Shown here piece by piece: positions 1 to 12,315 of a DNA stretch of 64,000 nt (position 1 is the first letter of the stretch; the number at the start of each line of letters is the position of its first letter). The notes below the pieces were generated by a model, which was not told the DNA's origin, did not search any database, and was given only the letters and a program-made list of their open reading frames with translations. Origin of the DNA: Portulaca oleracea. Taxonomy: Eukaryota > Streptophyta > Magnoliopsida > Caryophyllales > Portulacaceae. The stretch is from the NCBI GenBank assembly GCA_029582165.1, contig CM055889.1:33395427-33459426 (forward strand), written 5' to 3'. Made by a program: the position numbers and the translations under genes.

Positions 1-1110
1 ATAGTATACACATGGCCATACACTTAACCAAACTTTTGTGCCCATGTCTGGAACACATGGACAGGTGCAGGGTAGCCTCATGTACTTATAAAGCTTATGC
101 ACTTAGTTGCTTTGACCATTTCAAGTTTTCCTGTTATCTATTTATTAGATATTATATGGTTGACTGCTTCTTTCTTTAATGTTGCCTTCTGAAGTATGAC
201 ATGCTAGATTGAATTTTGATGCACAGTTCAAGATTGTTACTGTGATAATATTGTATCCAGCAATTCACTGGTGCTTTTCCATGGTAGTTGTGCTTTAGTT
301 ACTGAGTTTTGCCTTTGCTTTAATAAGCCGTACACTCCACTGCGTTTCAAGTGTCGGACACTCCTGGACGCATGGCAAACATATATGAAGCATAAACAAG
401 GACTTTTGCTATTGATAGTTGCAGAATGCACACACCACAAAAAAATTGCTATTGTTTTCATTCAAAAACAACATTCTTGTAGGGTGTAATGCATAACTTG
501 AGTCACAAACACATGCATTATAGGATACTTTTTCTTTTTCATCATTAGGCGTATCCTGATTCTGAAATTTCACATTTCTGTGTTTGCGTTGCTTCGTGTA
601 GTATCTGTGTCATGTGTGGGTGTCTTTGGCGTTCCTCTCTTCCCAGCTTCTTTGCTTTTGCTGCCCTTGTTTGTCCCTGTCTTTTTGTGTGGCACACGAT
701 GGATTGGTATTATTGGTATCGGTAATTGTAGAATGCACGCCACGAGAAAATGCTATCTTTTTTGTTCAAACACAACACTCCCGTAGGGGGAAAGCATAGC
801 GTGAGTCATAAACACATCCATAATAGGCTAATTTCTTTTTCATCACTAAGGGTGTCCTAAATTTGAAATTTCATGTTTCCATGTTGCATTGCTTCCTGTA
901 GTGTTCATGTGCCATGTGGGTGTCTTTACTTCTTGGCCTTCTTGCTTCCCAACTTCTGTGCTCCTGCTCGTCTGTCACTTGTGTGGCACACGGTGGATTG
1001 ATACATTGGGTGGAACTGGAAGAATAATTTGGTTTCATGGATGTGCTCCTCCTTTCTTTTCCCTTGCTCTCCTTTGTGGATGTACATACTTAGTTGCTCT
1101 TTGATTTCAG
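1..1110 (+). other. Intron(s) of gene 1, with a tandem duplication
   Basis: No credible coding exon is visible here. The stretch ends in a pyrimidine-rich tract and an AG acceptor at 1109-1110, just before the last coding exon, so I read it as intron sequence; upstream exons lie outside the window. It contains two diverged direct copies of a roughly 300-bp unit, about 418-715 and 725-1010. Both share the blocks GAATGCAC (424, 731) and GGCACACG (691, 985). Open frames in this stretch are T-rich noise. Confidence 0.6.
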
Positions 1111-1606
1111 GCCACAAGTACCAGGGACGATACGTGGGCCTCAGTTGGGTCAAGCTGCACATCGTCTTGTTAAGAACACATTAAATATCAGACACAGTGA
1201 TTCGTCTCCTGGATATTTAGAACATCTGGCACAACGAGATAATCCAAGCAACCATATTCATAGGCCAAGGCCTGCTGGGCCAGCTGGTTATGGAAGGGGT
1301 TACTATGATGACCCAAATTACTATCACAGGTATCAGAATGTGCCACGAAGCATACCTAATGGCCCTAGACTACCATACGAGATGCAGGGAAGACCCAATG
1401 CAATGATGGCTGAGGAGAAAGCAAGACACACAGAAGATTATCGGGATATAGGAACAGCTATGTCAAATTTAACACTAGAAAGCAATGGGAACAGACAATC
1501 AGCACCAATGAGGCCAAGGATGCAGAACTTGCCAGTGCAAAATGGGAGGAGTCAGCTTCCAACACCACCAGTGAAGTGGGTCAACAGGCCGGAGTTTGGG
1601 AATTGA
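1111..1606 (+). CDS. Last coding exon of gene 1 (C-terminal tail, possibly XRN4-like)
   Basis: The exon begins after the acceptor at 1109-1110; its first base completes a codon started in the previous exon. The frame then stays open for about 164 residues to TGA at 1604-1606. The peptide is basic, of low hydrophobicity, and rich in Arg, Pro, Asn, Gly and Tyr. It contains a Gly-Tyr-Gly-Arg-Gly-Tyr-Tyr stretch and a Pro-rich end (QLPTPPVKWVNRP), so it is probably a disordered RNA-binding-type tail. The block GPQLGQAAHRLVKNTL near its start reminds me of the C-terminal tail of plant cytoplasmic 5'-3' exoribonuclease XRN4, but this is recall and not an alignment. There is no catalytic domain in the window because the gene is cut by the left edge. 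The open frame extends slightly into the intron via a TTG, which is not a real start. Coding status is fairly sure; identity is weak. Confidence 0.6.
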
Positions 1607-2335
1607 ATGCCTTTTCAGACATTGAAGGACATCCATGCCAGGTGAGGCCAGTTGATCAAGCCATAGAGGCAGACCCTCACACTGTCTCTTGACTTTCTTG
1701 CATCAAGGGAAAGCTGTTTGTTGGCATCCTTGGACATTTCGGTGTCAGGACATGCAATGCAGCATTCGGTGGATTCATCGTTGCGTTGAGCTGAAGTTGA
1801 CAGGGATTTCAACACAGTGCAAAATGGATTCAGTACAAGTTCAGACAGGCCAGGCTTGTATTGTAATTTGTTGTATCATTGTGTTATATCAACTTACATT
1901 TCTAGGTCTTTACTACAGTCATATCAAGAGTTATACCAAATTTGATTTAGGAAGCCTGTAAATGGATTATTGAAGGTGTTAATTGTCCAAGGGTATAATT
2001 AGGTTAGATTGAAATATAACATTGAACATCAGAAGGGCATAGGGTAATGAGTCTTGTTCAGACTTAGTTTTTCGATTCGATTTCTGTAGTTACGGAAAGG
2101 CAGTTCCTTCGCCTGAGTGATTGCCTCTGTAAACTGTATTTGTTGTTGTCTGTTAGTCTTGGCTCCTTGAGTTGTGTACACTACTATTTCCGTTCTTTAT
2201 TATTAGTTTGTGCCCATGCATTAGTACTGAGTATTTAATTTTACAATGAATTCAACAAGAAACTGAAAATATTATATTTGCTGTTGAAATATTTGTTAAA
2301 CTATGATAATGTTTAGAATTTTAGAATAAAGTTCC
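1607..2335 (+). other. 3' UTR of gene 1
   Basis: This is AT-rich, non-repetitive sequence following the stop codon. Candidate poly(A) signal AATAAA lies at 2325-2330. No ORF of interest is present. The extent is inferred only from the signal position. Confidence 0.4.
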
Positions 2336-2640
2336 ATGGTTATTCAAATTATTCTTTACAAATGCTATGTTGTGCCCAGTTTGTCAATGGATCTAAACTG
2401 ATCGCATCCTTATAATTGGGTTAGATCAGTTGACTTGGTTATTAGTTGAATTGGCCAAAATCGGCATATGCCAGTTAAATTAAAAAAAAATAATGTCCTT
2501 CCTAAAAAGTATTGAACCAAAAAAAAAAAGAAATATCATTTGTCTATTAGTTATACTAGGTCTTCATTTTCAATTCTTAGGAATATGTACATCTTGCAAT
2601 GCCATAAAAAACATAAACTCAAGACTTTAATTTAAATTGT

Positions 2641-3192
2641 TATTGAATGCTAATATAGCGAACTTTTGGGGTATTGGACAATAATACACTTGAACTTTAA
2701 CCTTGGACAATAATACATTGAACTTTGAGGGGTGTTAGACAATAATGCACCCGAAATGATTTTGATGGTGGTTGACTTGGTGGTGATCTTACAGGGCTGG
2801 TCGAGAAGATGAATTGGCCAAATAATATCTAAATTTATGACATGTCTACTAATCTACACAGGCAAAGGTGATTTTATACAATTACAACAACAATCTCTCA
2901 ACGAAAATATGTTTAAGCAAATGTGATTTTATGTTTTTTTTTTACTCTTTTCAAAGTTTATTCCCTTTGCTTATGTGTGGATTAGCTGATATATCATAAA
3001 TTTAAATATTTTTGGGTCAATTCATCTCCTCCACCTATTAAGTAGGATTGTCACCGAGTCAGTCACTGTCGGAATCGTTCTAGGTGCATTATTGTTCAAC
3101 ACCCTCCAAAGTTCAATGTATTATTGTCCAAGGTTAAAGTTCAGTGTATTATTGTCCAACACCCCAAAAGTTCAGTATATTAGCATCCAATG
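2641..3192. mobile_element. Foldback (long-TIR) MITE, copy 1
   Basis: The left arm (about 2643-2815) and right arm (about 3040-3190) are inverted copies. The left begins TTGAATGCTAATATA and the right ends TATATTAGCATCCAA. Both arms carry repeated pieces meaning 'GGACAATAATACACTGAACTTT' in spaced form. The centre is AT-rich and has no ORF. A second member of the family lies at 24831-25150. I cannot define a clean target-site duplication, so the superfamily is unassigned; MULE-like is possible because the end resembles that of the element at 42529. Confidence 0.8.
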
Positions 3193-5385
3193 AAAATTTC
3201 ATTTGGTAGATTTTAACTTTTGTCTATTCCAATTTTCAAGTTTTCAACCACCTTTTAAACTATTCTAAGTGGTAGACTTATTTTGAAAATTATTCCATCT
3301 CATGAGTTTCTTTTTGTACCATTGTTAAAATATTGCGCGCAAAACTTTCCTCCTCTCTCAATTTTATTTAGTTCCCCCTATCAATCTCACAATCAACTTA
3401 CATGGAATAATATCTGAAGTGTTTGACAATTAGGAATAGTTTTTGAAGTGCTTGAAAATTTGGAATAATTTTTCAAAACAAGTATATCATTTGGAATAAT
3501 TTTCAAAATAAGCCTACCACTTGAAATAATTTCAAAAGTGATTGACGATTTGAAATAGGGAAAAGTTGAAGCCTACCAAATGAAATTTCCCTTTTTAAAA
3601 GTGATCTATATCTTTAATATAGGTAAACAAAAAGTTTTAAAAGGAAAAAAAGTGAATACTAATAACGGATTAAAACAGTCTAACAGTTCTGTCTTCACCC
3701 ATTGGCACACCCTTCATACCGTCACAATCATGCTCATCATCATCATGTAATTGATATCTTTTCACAATCATGTTCTCGTCAAATTCCCGTTCTCACTCTG
3801 CAACTTAATTGAAAAATTTTTCTTATATAAAATTTTTGATAATTGCACGACAAGCAACAGCGATGGGGCAAAGGTTCAAGGGAAAAAAGCATCAAAATTT
3901 ACTTTTTTTTTTTAAAATGAAATCCCCTAATCCGGTCCGACTGCGGTCTAGGCAACTGACTGAACCGGTGACTGCAATTGCTCCCGGTTGGACTGGCTCA
4001 ATTGCCGGTCCGGTCCCATTTTGACAACAGAGCATAAATGAGAAAAAAAATGTCTACATATTATTCTTTAAAATCTATATATATAAATCTATAGTATCCA
4101 AAATGTCTCCGTTACTGTTGACAATAATGTTGATTGGATTGGTGAGATGGTAACATTCTTATGTCCATTTGACCGAAAAAATAAAAATCAATTTCTTCTC
4201 TTCATATTAATGAATAGAAACTTTCACAACAAAGATGAAAATTTTTATCATCACACCATATAAGTAATTTCCCAACTCTTTTATCTAGAACATGCACAAC
4301 AAAGTTAAAGGCCTTCATCATCACACCATCTACATAACCAATTGCTCTTGCCCTGCCCCCCCCCCCCCAAACAAAAGCATCCAAAACAAAATAATATTGG
4401 TCATTATTGTTGTCAAAAAAAAAAAATTGAGTCATTATTAATTATTAACCAAATATGTGAAAAATTGCCTCTAGAGAGAGAGGCGTTAGAGAGAGAAATC
4501 CCAAGCTAATTTCTTGAAAAGTAAACACAATACTTTAATCCCCCCCCCCCCCCCCACCTCTCATTCAACTTACCACCATTTGATTCCGGCCACGTAAACC
4601 AAAGACAACTAGCTGAAGGTGTAACTGGGAGTGTAGAAGGAGGAGAGTAGAGAGGTCAAAGTGGAGGAGATAGGGCACAAAGAAGTCATAACAGGAGTAT
4701 TAGGGACCCTTGCAGGTGAGTCAGGGGACTTGATGTTGGGGAAGGAGGATTAAGTGGCAGGTCAGTTTCAGTACCGAAGGTCAGGAATGTCAGAAATTGG
4801 AGGTGCAGTAATGGAGGGAACGATGTAAGAGTGATGTAGGACGCAACAGAGTGAGGGAGTTGAAAGGATCATGGTGTAATTATGGAAGGCTGAGGGAAGT
4901 AAAAGGAGTTTAAAGCGGGTTCTTGGCTCGAGGAAGTCAGATGTAGAGCTAGATCTATTCATTGCTCTGAAGTTCTCTAGGGGTTTGCTACATGCCATCA
5001 TTAGGGTTCTGATCGACGCATTGAAGATGAAGCTTGAAGGGGAGTAGGAAGTAGAATTGTAGTGGGAAAGTAGTTAGCTCGTGTTTAAGGCTCCGGTGCC
5101 CTTTTCGGTGAGGCAATTTTTCAGTAGTTGTGGAAGGATCGAGTGTTTTTTTACTATATAAGGATGACTTTAGTTATGATTCCTTCAACCTACACACCTT
5201 CACACAAAAGGAAAAAATTTCTGAAATGGAGTTTCCGCAATTCATTCTCAGTTCCCTTTTCTTTAACAAAAAAGTGATCTCCAAACATCCACACCCTTGT
5301 GCCCAGTAGTCAGGCACGGAGCAGTTCTACAACTACCAAATGCCTTGCCGGCTGTTTGCCACCAATGGAGAGAACTTTCCTTGGA
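3193..5385. other. Gene-free AT-rich stretch with simple repeats
   Basis: I see no gene. It holds near-repeats of 'GGAATAATTTT(C/G)AA' wording at about 3420-3560, a C homopolymer run at about 4359-4368 and another at about 4541-4555, and a short CCGGT-rich patch at 3930-4020 that may be the remnant of a hAT-like word-repeat element. Open frames, such as the reverse one at 4768-5001, look like chance. Confidence 0.5.
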
Positions 5386-5389
5386 TTCT

Positions 5390-7120
5390 TCTTGGATCCG
5401 AGACAATGGAAACCCTAACAGATTAGCTCATTGATCAACATTTTCTAGGAAACAAGGGTAGGGTAGCCGTCAAACCCTCGGTGGAAGGAGGCAAGTTTTT
5501 CTTCTTCACACCGTCCTCCACTAAGGATGTTGCTGATCTAGTGAAAATTAAGAATGTGGTTCTGGGTGGGGGTAGGGATGACAATGGGGCGGATCGGGGA
5601 CGGGGGAGTAAATCCCCATCCCCATCCCCATCCCCACTCCCAAAACTCGCCCCCATCCCCATCCCCATCCCCGCTTCGGGGAATGATTCTTGCCCCATCC
5701 CCATCCCCCGCGGATTCCCCATCCCCAACGGGGATTTTTTAAAGCTATCGAAAATCTAACCAAATTTTAATTAGACCCGATTTTTAATTGGACCCAGTTT
5801 TTAACCTGTTCAAAATACAACGTATTTAACTTGCTCAAGTAATAATACATCAAAATCAAACAATAGTACATCAACAAGTGTTATTCGGAAAAGAAATACA
5901 ATAATACATCCTCCTCAAGTGCTATTAATATATATAAATTGAATTAAGTTATTTGGTAATTTTAAAATTTTTGGGGACGGGGATTCGGGGATGGGGACGG
6001 GGAATTTTCCCTGGCGGGGAAAATGGGGACGGGGATGGGGAAAATTTTGTCCCCATCCCCACCCCGTCCCCGAGCGGATTTTGAAAAATCGTCCCCATCC
6101 CCAATGGGGCTGGGGATTTTTTCCAGAAGCGGGGGCTCCTCATTCTTAAGCACGTTGGGGAAAATGGGATCCTGGAAACTCTTAATATGTTCAAAATGTC
6201 TCTTTGGGTGCAAGTGGAGCATCTACCAGTCAAACACAGATGGCGTGGTGCACTACAACAACTTGCGGCCATTCTAGGGGCCATCGAGGAATACAGCTGT
6301 CCTTATGAAACAACATTCTCTTACGAGAGAATTCAGATAAGGGAAAAACTTGATCTGAGTCAACGCTCATCTCAGGGGTATATATCATGGACAATAGGGG
6401 TGAACCATTCTGGATCAAGTTACGCTATGAAGGGGTGTTTTACGATTGTAAGAGATGTGGCCTAGTAGGCCGTTGGATGGTGAATCGTACTGCATCGACA
6501 ATAGAAGCTGTTAGCCACATCATAAAGTGGGTCATTGAGATGTAGGGGAAATGCTTCCCCATTAGGACTGGATATGAAGCCATGTACTCTAATAGAATCA
6601 TGGTGTTCCCCCCGATTTATCCATTAGTCACAACTAGAGTTCAGCAGGGTGGACCCATGTTTGTAACAACCAGAGGAAGAGCTGGGAAATAGTACCCATC
6701 ACCGGGATGGGTGGCCGACAAGAAGGAACAAGACCTAGGTGATAAGATAGCAAGGAGATGTGGGCAAGTCATGAAAATCTAGAAATCACCCTACTCAAAG
6801 TATCTACTACCGGATGATGAAGTGTTTGTTAAGCCTACGAAACTTGTGCATGAAATGCATGGCAACGTAGTGTCAAGACAGGGCCACAGAGAGACGTGAA
6901 AAAGGGAAGGAAAAAAATGGAGATGGGGCCATCATTCAATGCTGGGTCATCCACAGGAACTTTTCGAGTGGCGGCCCCACCTGAGAATCCGGATGACAAC
7001 GACATGGAAGGAGATCATCATTGGGAGGAGACAATATTTGATCTCAACCATCAACGCATTGGAAGTGGGGACCTCGACGACTATTTAAGAGCCACGGGTA
7101 TGGGTAAGTATCCAACTTAG
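5390..7120 (+). pseudogene. Decayed LINE ORF1-type protein (DUF4283 plus CCHC knuckle)
   Basis: Two coding-like pieces flank a G-rich insertion. The 5' piece (about 5440-5572) encodes a stretch resembling the start of the plant LINE DUF4283 domain (EGGKFFFFTPSSTKDVADL). After the insertion, about 6150-6300 encodes WVQVEHLPV, which corresponds to the 'fWVqv-gLP' core of that domain. About 6390-6480, in another frame, encodes PFWIKLRYEGV followed by a degraded zinc knuckle (CKRCGLVGRW) in which His and the last Cys are lost. Acidic, low-complexity sequence follows to 7120. Frameshifts and stops separate the blocks. No reverse transcriptase is present, so the copy is partial. The family call rests on domain order and motif wording. 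Confidence 0.55.
5573..6110. mobile_element. G-rich hAT-like MITE (right end lost)
   Basis: It starts TAGGGATGACAATGGGGCGG at 5573, matching the hAT-type terminus seen on other elements in this window. It is filled with the word GGGGAC/GGGGAT on one side and its complement CCCCATCCCC on the other (5584-5745 and 5975-6110), with an AT-rich centre. No matching right terminus CATCCCTA is visible, so the right end is deleted or decayed and the end given is approximate. It interrupts the LINE ORF1 remnant. Glycine/methionine or proline/serine ORFs here are artefacts of the repeat. Confidence 0.55.
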
Positions 7121-7162
7121 CATCTCTCTGATTTCATGCAAGTGGATACATCTCTTTCCTTA

Positions 7163-8197
7163 GGCCATGTGTAATGGCATACCCAAACCCAAAAGTATGG
7201 AGGAGAGAGAAAAAAAAAAAGGAAAACGGGGGGAGGGGGGGATAAAGTTGAAGGATGCAGCCGCATCCTTGGGAAAAATTTGGTATTTAATTCGTCAAAA
7301 TCCAAGGCCCAGTCATTGGGGGAGGGGGGAGGGGGGGGGGAGGTGAACTGGACAACCTGTTTTTTGAGCCAGGCGTGTGCAGTTCACACGCTGTGGGGCG
7401 CGTCCGGCGGAGGTGGCGTGGGGCTCGCCTCTACCTCCACTTTTTATTTTTTTTTCCTTTTCTTTCCGTCTCTTTTGGCTTTCTTTTGTGGTTTGTTTTT
7501 TTTTTCTTTTATTTTATAATTCAAAATTTTGTAATTGTAATAATTTTTTTTAAAAATATTTAACAAATATAATTTGTTTCAAAAAAACATTTAACTCAGT
7601 ATTTTATGTACTTTTTTTAAAAAGTATTTTGATTTATTGTTGTGTGTGTTTAATCCTAATTTTTATGTTGCATTTTTATTTTTATTTTTTTTATTGTATT
7701 TTATATTAATCTTGAGGTTTGATGTATTTTATATTAATGTTGATGTTTAATGTTTGAATACTAGCTTAATATTTTATTTATAGAAAAAAATTCAATTTAA
7801 TCATTTATAATAAAAAAATCAATAAACAAAATATTTTATTTATAAAAAACTTAATAAAAAATATTATTAAAAAAATCAATAAATAAAATATTTTATTTAT
7901 AAAAAAATAAATAAAAATAATTATTATAAATAAATTTTCAAATTCCTAATTACATCTTAATATTTTATTTATAAAAAACAATTCAATTTAATCATTTATT
8001 GAAAATAATTATATTCTACAAGTGGGTCCCATAATACAATAAAATATTACTCCCTACCCCACTCATCCTTCACCTCATCCTCCAATTCCAAGGACACCAT
8101 TACCAATAGCATACTCCAACACCCATTAAAATAATATTATTTCCACTATTCATGCCCCACTCATCCTTCAGATCCAAGGACACCATTACACATAGCC
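7163..8197. mobile_element. PIF/Harbinger (Tourist-like) non-autonomous element
   Basis: Ends are inverted: left GGCCATGTGTAATGG, and right complement GGCTATGTGTAATGG. They are flanked by the 3-bp target duplication TTA (7160-7162 and 8198-8200), typical of PIF/Harbinger. The 1.0-kb interior is AT-rich with no transposase. The right end is duplicated: a second, earlier copy of the terminal block lies at about 8055-8113 (ACCCCACTCATCCTTCA... ACACCATTACC), suggesting a nested or tandem terminal copy. Confidence 0.75.
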
Positions 8198-8483
8198 TTA
8201 GGATGTCCTTCGCCTATAAATAGGCAGGAGATGGGAGACCATGGGTCACGGTTCTGTCCTTTACTGCCTCATGGGATCTTGCACCAAGCTAGGCAACCAA
8301 ACCAACAACCTCTGATGTTGAATGACCCCACCCCACCACAAGGCCAATTTTAAAAGACCGCAGCCCATTCAACCCCTTCCACTCTACAGACACATCCTCC
8401 CTTATACAATGAATGCTCTAATCTCCTCCCAACTATAGTTATTAAAATACCGATCCTGATCTACGATCCTACGATTTTATGAT
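8198..8483. other. Short gene-free stretch before CACTA element 1
   Basis: No gene is recognised. It contains a TATA-like CTATAAATAGG at about 8213. It resumes after the CACTA element at 13836, so 8198-8486 and 13836 onward were once contiguous. Confidence 0.4.
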
Positions 8484-8487
8484 CCAC

Positions 8488-8960
8488 ACTACAAAAAAGC
8501 ATCACTTGTGCCACGGTAAAATTCGTGGCACAAGTTCGAAATTCTCGTGGCAAATTTGTCTTGCCACGAATTTTCTTCAAATTAGCCCCGTGGCACAAGT
8601 GGTCGTGGCAAGGATGTAACCACGAGAAATTTACTACCGTGGCTAAATGAAAAATTGTAGCCACGGGAGCTCCCGTGGCAAACACTGTCCTTTGCCACGG
8701 GAAGACCCGTGGCAATCACTTTTCTTGCCACATGTAGTCTCGTGGCAATCACTTTTCTTGCCACGTGAAGTCCCGTGGTAACCAATTTTCTTGCCACATG
8801 AAGTCCCGTGGCAATGACTTTTCTCGCCACATGAAAGCTCGTGGCCATCACTTTTCTTGCCACGTAAAGTCCCGTGGCAATCACTATTTGGGTCATGTTA
8901 AGGCACAGAGCAAGTACACGTCTAGCCACGAACACTTCTATGGCAATGTACCTTTTAAAG
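8488..8960. repeat. Left subterminal repeat array of CACTA element 1
   Basis: There are about twenty occurrences of GTGGCA or TGCCAC in both orientations, often spaced about 20-40 bp apart. The middle part is regular enough that the reverse frame reads as a repeated 'HVARKVIAT' peptide, which is an artefact. Confidence 0.85.
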
Positions 8961-10318
8961 AAACCAACGTCCGTGGCAAGTTTCTTTCTAGTCATAAGAG
9001 TATCATGGTACGGTAATCCTTATACTATAACAATATCCATGGCAAGCCTTACAGTTAGCATACATTGCACAATAAATTACAATAATTAATATTGACATTA
9101 ATTGATATAACATATATAATATAACTAAGAAGTGTAATAATTGTGTAAGAACAAAAAAAAAAAAAAGAAATTCAATTAGCTAAGCAAAGTTCATAAAATA
9201 AATTCGTACAACTAGCAATCCAAAAACTAATAAGTCTTGATCGAGTTGAACTATCTATAAAAACAAACTTGACTTCAATTTTTGCATTGTCCGCAAGATG
9301 ACGATTTGTTTTCCTGGAAAAAAGAAAACATGATAGGAAAAATAACAACATTAGCATTATTCAAAAAATTGTAAAACACAAATAGTAAAATACAAGAGTT
9401 CTAGTTAAGAATCCTAAGACTTGTTTAAGAATCGATTCATCATGCTCATCATCTTTGTTCCCCACAATTGATTGTTAGCTTCAATCTTGGCATCGAATTC
9501 TTTGCTAATCATGTGGCTTTTTGGCTATGTAGCTACAAAAATAGGCCTCAATCATATCAACACAATGCATAAGTCAGATGCAATTTTAAAGAGAGTCAAG
9601 CCAAGTTCTAGAGATGTACATATGGTAAGTTCACACTCAAAAAGGAAATGAGACTATAAAAGTGATAGCCTTTTAGGCTTAAGAGAGGACCTCACGGTTT
9701 AACCTACCACAATCACAACAATCTAGTTCTTTTGATGTACCGAGCATAAGAATTTCACAATCATGCACAAGGATCGTTCAAGACTAGATGAATCGCAAAC
9801 AAGACATGCAATCTAAACCAAACTAGCAACCAAGTCTCTTTCATCATCCAAACCAAGCCAAAGATCCCAAAGTACACACTTGCATTGACAATCCAAGTAC
9901 ACACCCCTCAAACATTCATCAGAGGAGGGGTTTTCATAATCAAAGCCAATTTTTTTTTTTTGGTTATTACTTTTTTTCAAGGCAGTAAAAGTAAGCTAAA
10001 TAAGAAAGAAATAAACTACCTAAAAGCATAAAACGAAAATTAGTGAAGAGGGATTGTATGCGTACCTTGGATCCAAACTTCACTTCGTTCGCTTTTTGCA
10101 ATGCAAGATTAATATCATTCAATTCTAAATGCACCATGCATAGAATGATTCTAACTAAACTAGAACTAGAATGTGATGTAAAATTTAGCGAGTGTTACAT
10201 AATGATCCTAAGCAAATGCAGTCATATAAACTAGTTTCCCTTTATTCCCCTTACATCCACTTAGAATGTTAAATTGTCCCTAATCACTTGTTGAGGACAA
10301 CACTTACATCCACTTTTC

Positions 10319-10352
10319 AATGAGGACAATGTAAGCTTTAAGCATGGGGAGG
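10319..10352 (+). other. Retroelement 3'-UTR hallmark inside CACTA element 1
   Basis: Sequence of the form TGAGGACAATG followed by TTTAAGCATGGGGAGG is the block found just after the last ORF of Athila/Tat-type gypsy elements (compare 20084-20120 and 15478-15510, reverse strand). A related inverted block lies at about 10580-10660. This suggests a retroelement fragment inside the CACTA element. Confidence 0.45.
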
Positions 10353-11811
10353 TGTGTGTTTCAATTGGTATGATGTTGGATATGGATGATGCATATATTA
10401 ATTGTGAAGTGGTTCATTTGGCAGTGTGGCATTGAGTATGGTGGTATACATATACTAGTTGCATTTAGGTGTTTTTACTTGCATTTTTGGTGAATTCGTC
10501 TAGTTTCATTATTGGCTCATACATTAGATTATATGTTTGTATTATGTAGGTTCATTTTTCAGCATTCATTAGATTATACTTGAATTGTCCTCAATGAAAA
10601 AGTGAAAACAAAGAAGAAAGAAAAAAGCAAAAGAGCTTGAAACTCACCTACCCCATGCTTCGAATGTTCATTTTCCCTAATTAACAATATATACAACAAA
10701 TTTATTTACAACACCAACTCAATCATAGCACATTACAACAGCACCCACATACCATTAATAATGTCACCAAAGAAAACAACAAAAATGTAGCAAAAGAATA
10801 GACTGCCAACAATGAAGCACCAACAAATGTAGTAGCACTACATCAGTGATTCATCAAGGCAATATCAATGGGACCAATGACCACCAGCATAGCACACATA
10901 GCCCCACCACAATTTACGCCAAAACTTCACGCACAGACCAATGTCCATTAGATTTTCACACAGCATCACAGATATCAATTGTTTTAATCAACAAATATGA
11001 ACACAACCCACCCAATTTCGAAACTCTAATTTTGAAGAAGCATCAATTTGAGCAGGTCATACACAAAGTTGTGTAATTATGCCTGAATTCAGCACTCCAA
11101 CATCAAAACAAACATACCAAATCACATAACTACTGTAATCAAATCATGAAACACTTGTGCAATTGCAACAGAGAAAACGCATAATGAGTACTTGATACAA
11201 ACACACCAAAACTCTCACTTAGTGCAACTGAATGATCAAAAGGCTATAATGAGAGTGCTTGAAAAGGGGGAAAACTCACAAAAATGGAGGCTTGCAGCGC
11301 TGGGCTTCGAGGTGGTGCGAATGGGCTGACGCGGTGGTACTGCTGGGCGTGTGGATCGCGCTTGAGTGGGACGTCGCTGTGAACGACGTTGGTGGCTTGG
11401 AGTGCGGCGGCGTCGATGCGGAGGGGTGGTTTCTGGACTTCGCGAGGCTGCAGTCGGCACTGGGGTTGTGGTGCGACACTCGGGCGCGCGACAGGGGACC
11501 GGACGGTGGTGGGCTTGGTGGTGCGATGGAGATGCGCAAGCAGTGGGTGCGAGCTGTGGTGGCCGGTGACGGAGGAGGTGGACACAACGGTAGTGATGAG
11601 GGGTGGGCGCGGTGGTCGCACCTGCAGGTGGTGGCTGGAGATGGTGGGTCGTGGAATGTGGGTGAGGGGGGAGGGAGTTAGGGTTTGAGAGGATTAGGAG
11701 AAGGGAGATGGAAATTAGGGCACGGGTAAATTAGTCTCAATCAGTATAAATGGGCAAAAACACTATCAAACTTATACTAAATAATTTATATAAGTTCAAT
11801 AAAGCCCTTTT

Positions 11812-12224
11812 CGGCAACAATGTTTAAGATAGCATTTAGGGTAGCGTTTAGCATTTTTATTGAATTAAAACTCTATTTTATAAATTTTAAGTGTTCGGTA
11901 AATTAACGTTTTAAATTAGCAGATAGAGTTTTTAGTAGCTTTTTGCAAAAAAAAAATTAGACATTAAGAACACTAACGTTGAATGAAATCAATTAGCGGT
12001 TAGGATGTTAATTTGTCAAATTACCCTCCAATTCCAATTGCATATCCCTATTACTGCAACTTACAAGCAAAGTGCTCTCTGTCTCCATGTTATTTTTGAA
12101 GAGTTGGAGAAAAGTATATGTATTCTCATGTTTAAAATGATATTTGTTAGTTTGATGTTCAATTTGAAGGTGTTTTTATGAAATTTATTGGAGAATCGTT
12201 ATGTTTAGTTTAGGATTCTCATAA

Positions 12225-12275
<51 letters not shown>

Positions 12276-12282
12276 TAGTAGT

Positions 12283-12315
<33 letters not shown>

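Noticed and set aside
3930..4022. CCGGT-rich patch as a further hAT MITE
   Set aside because: No TAGGG-type termini or 8-bp duplication could be found.
5435..5763. Several overlapping frames rich in Gly-Met, Pro-Ser or His-Pro
   Set aside because: They are translations of the GGGGAT/CCCCAT repeat on both strands.
8500..8960. Evenly spaced repeats suggesting a CRISPR-like array
   Set aside because: The repeats occur in both orientations, are too short, and sit next to CACTA termini in plant DNA.
8582..8995. A 137-residue reverse frame with a regular repeated peptide (HVARKVIAT type) looking like a repeat protein
   Set aside because: It is the subterminal repeat array of CACTA element 1 read in one frame; there is no gene context, and the opposite strand is open too.
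11244..11688. Five overlapping GC-rich open frames on both strands as a possible gene
   Set aside because: Composition is Pro/Ser/Arg or Gly/Trp without a recognisable domain, frames are open on both strands simply from high GC, and the region is inside a CACTA element.
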